From Flexithrix dorotheae DSM 6795 (GTDB taxonomy: Bacteria; Bacteroidota; Bacteroidia; Cytophagales; Flammeovirgaceae): 64,000 nucleotides of DNA. Both the position numbers and the translations under genes were made by a program. The notes under the pieces were generated by a model. The model was not told the origin of the DNA. It did no database searches and saw only the letters and a list, made by a program, of their open reading frames with translations. Positions 62,993 through 64,000 of this stretch are shown one piece after another. Position 1 is the first letter of the stretch; each line of letters starts with the position of its first letter. Location of the stretch: positions 220,945-284,944 of the forward strand of contig NZ_KB903430.1 in NCBI RefSeq assembly GCF_000379765.1, read 5' to 3'.

Positions 62993-63526
62993 TCATTGGT
63001 CTTCCACTATTTTTTCTACCTTAATATCCAGACTGTATCTTGAAAAATCCTCATTTTCAGGGACAATTGAAGCCTGCAAATTATTTTCCGATAAAATGGC
63101 TACCTGAATTAATCCTATCCCTGCTCCTTTACTTCTCTCTCCCTGAGGCTTTCCTCTTTGCTCTCTTTTATATTTTCTTAGGGCTTCTTTATCCATTCCC
63201 TTGATCGTAGCACAACTTTCTTCGAGTTCTCCAGCATATTGCTGTTCCACCAAATTGCTACATTGTATAGTATATTGCTCTTCTTCCTCGGTAATGGAAA
63301 CCGAACCTATTCTTTTTTCCGAATCAGAATCAGTTATTTTTTCGGCTGAATAGAAAAAAATATTCTGAGTTAGCTCCATAAAAATTGAAAAAAGTTTCCG
63401 ATTAGTTTTTGGAGCATCGGCAAACCTTTCCCTTATCTGATCTCCCAAATGGGAAATCACTAATTCATCAATTACACCTGAATGAAAAACAACCTTTGAG
63501 TTATTAGTTTGTACTTCAACTGACAT
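62993..63526 (-). CDS. SiaB-like protein kinase (DUF6272, GHKL ATPase fold)
   Basis: The 177-residue cytosolic protein has a histidine-kinase-like ATPase fold of the SpoIIAB/SiaB class. FSIFMELTQNIFFYSA near residues 46-61 holds the N-box Glu and Asn that bind Mg-ATP, and RSKGAGIGLIQVAILSEN near 131-148 is the G-box. In Pseudomonas, SiaB phosphorylates a small STAS-like partner (SiaC) in a partner-switching module; here the partner gene is not visible and may lie beyond the window. The name rests on motif and fold; DUF6272 is from memory. Its neighbour is the prkA operon. Confidence 0.8.
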   Translation of the reverse strand: MSVEVQTNNSKVVFHSGVIDELVISHLGDQIRERFADAPKTNRKLFSIFMELTQNIFFYSAEKITDSDSEKRIGSVSITEEEEQYTIQCSNLVEQQYAGELEESCATIKGMDKEALRKYKREQRGKPQGERSKGAGIGLIQVAILSENNLQASIVPENEDFSRYSLDIKVEKIVEDQ

Positions 63527-64000
63527 TTTAGAAAATGATATTTTTTAAATGAATAGTTTGGTTTTGTTTCCACAAGCAAACTACCACTTGCTGGCAATTT
63601 GAATTTTTTTGAAAAATCGTAGGTATAACGCAAGAAATTAAAAAATGGGGTGTATAAGTTTTTGCCAGCTGGAGTTGAGTGAAGTATTTAGAAAATTAAG
63701 GTAATTTGTTCAAAAAATATTAGCTTATCATTCATTTATTACCCAGTGATTATTTTTAAAAAAACCAGAAATAAAATAGACTCTTCTGTATACATATGTT
63801 ACAAACCTAGAATTAAAGCGCACAAAATACTGATAATCAATAAATTAAGCTCAAAAAAGCAAATTTAAATCACCACCTTTTTTTTAATAATCAACAATTT
63901 TCTTACTTCCAATTAAAAAATTGCAAGCTCAAATTTTTATTCCAAAAAATTGTGTCTAATTCGAGAATGGCGTGAAGTTTTGATGGCCAACTCAAAAAAT
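63527..64000. other. Gene-free end of the window
   Basis: These 474 AT-rich bases carry no gene I can support. A plus-strand ATG at 63983 is open to the window edge for only six codons and cannot be judged. The promoter of the SiaB-like gene should be here; no exact TAnnTTTG box was found on the minus strand. Confidence 0.5.

Noticed and set aside
63983-64000. Possible gene start at the right edge
   Set aside because: Only six codons are visible; no evidence for or against.

Overview
The window is AT-rich, gene-dense and free of rRNA, tRNA, CRISPR and intact insertion sequences. It reads as a chromosomal segment from a member of the Bacteroidota, most likely a marine or environmental Cytophagales. 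The evidence is a type IX secretion (T9SS) C-terminal sorting domain, the DUF3822-coaD pair, GH97, DUF2911, an OmpA protein with an N-terminal propeller, many N-terminal signal peptides ending in Q, and Bacteroidota-type -7 promoter boxes (TAnnTTTG). The genus is an inference; no marker gene settles it.

Layout. 1-515: start of a DmpA/P1 aminopeptidase cut by the window edge. 654-2661: a cassette of three small unrecognised proteins sharing a GD-containing motif. 3015-11124: OmpA-like protein, a lipoprotein coupled to phosphatidylserine decarboxylase, glutamate dehydrogenase, coaD with its partners, and a PAP2 phosphatase. 11241-19286: a glycosyltransferase, a coiled-coil surface protein, a C-terminal processing protease, miaB and a TPR-LuxR regulator. 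19514-25633: a co-directional PSD1 / DUF1501 / NHL-propeller cluster of exported proteins. 25646-31365: class I amidotransferase, RDD protein, bile-acid-type symporter, GH97 glycosidase and a DUF2911 protein. 31557-38933: Tpx, a small protein, a YafK-like L,D-transpeptidase, a TIM-barrel isomerase lipoprotein, a family 2 glycosyltransferase, a regulatory-domain/VWA-like protein and an EamA transporter. 38937-42893: alpha/beta hydrolase, the last two steps of a non-phosphorylative pentose pathway, and moaC. 43898-51925: a 2124-residue T9SS surface protein, moeA and a 34-residue membrane peptide. 51937-56938: metallophosphoesterase, M1 peptidase, flavoprotein reductase and response regulator. 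57251-63526: prkA-yeaH-spoVR operon and a SiaB-like kinase.

How genes work together. The 2-keto-3-deoxypentonate dehydratase and the alpha-ketoglutarate semialdehyde dehydrogenase form a two-gene unit that delivers pentonate carbon to 2-oxoglutarate. prkA, yeaH and spoVR form the classic stress/stationary-phase trio. The exported c-type cytochrome-domain protein, DUF1501 protein and NHL propeller appear to be one secreted or periplasmic oxidation module of unknown substrate. moaC and moeA (molybdenum cofactor) lie on opposite sides of the giant surface-protein gene.

Less ordinary content. A roughly 107-bp intergenic element is present twice (near 28.1 kb and 35.9 kb); in one copy it contains a 14-bp minisatellite that runs towards the start of the symporter gene. 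There is a compact REP-like palindrome at 26407. A gene-free kilobase at 42894-43897 holds two minus-strand terminator-like hairpins and an orphan C-terminal-looking coding fragment. A 34-codon membrane-peptide gene lies at 51821. The three-gene cassette at 654-2661 is the best candidate for something not yet described.
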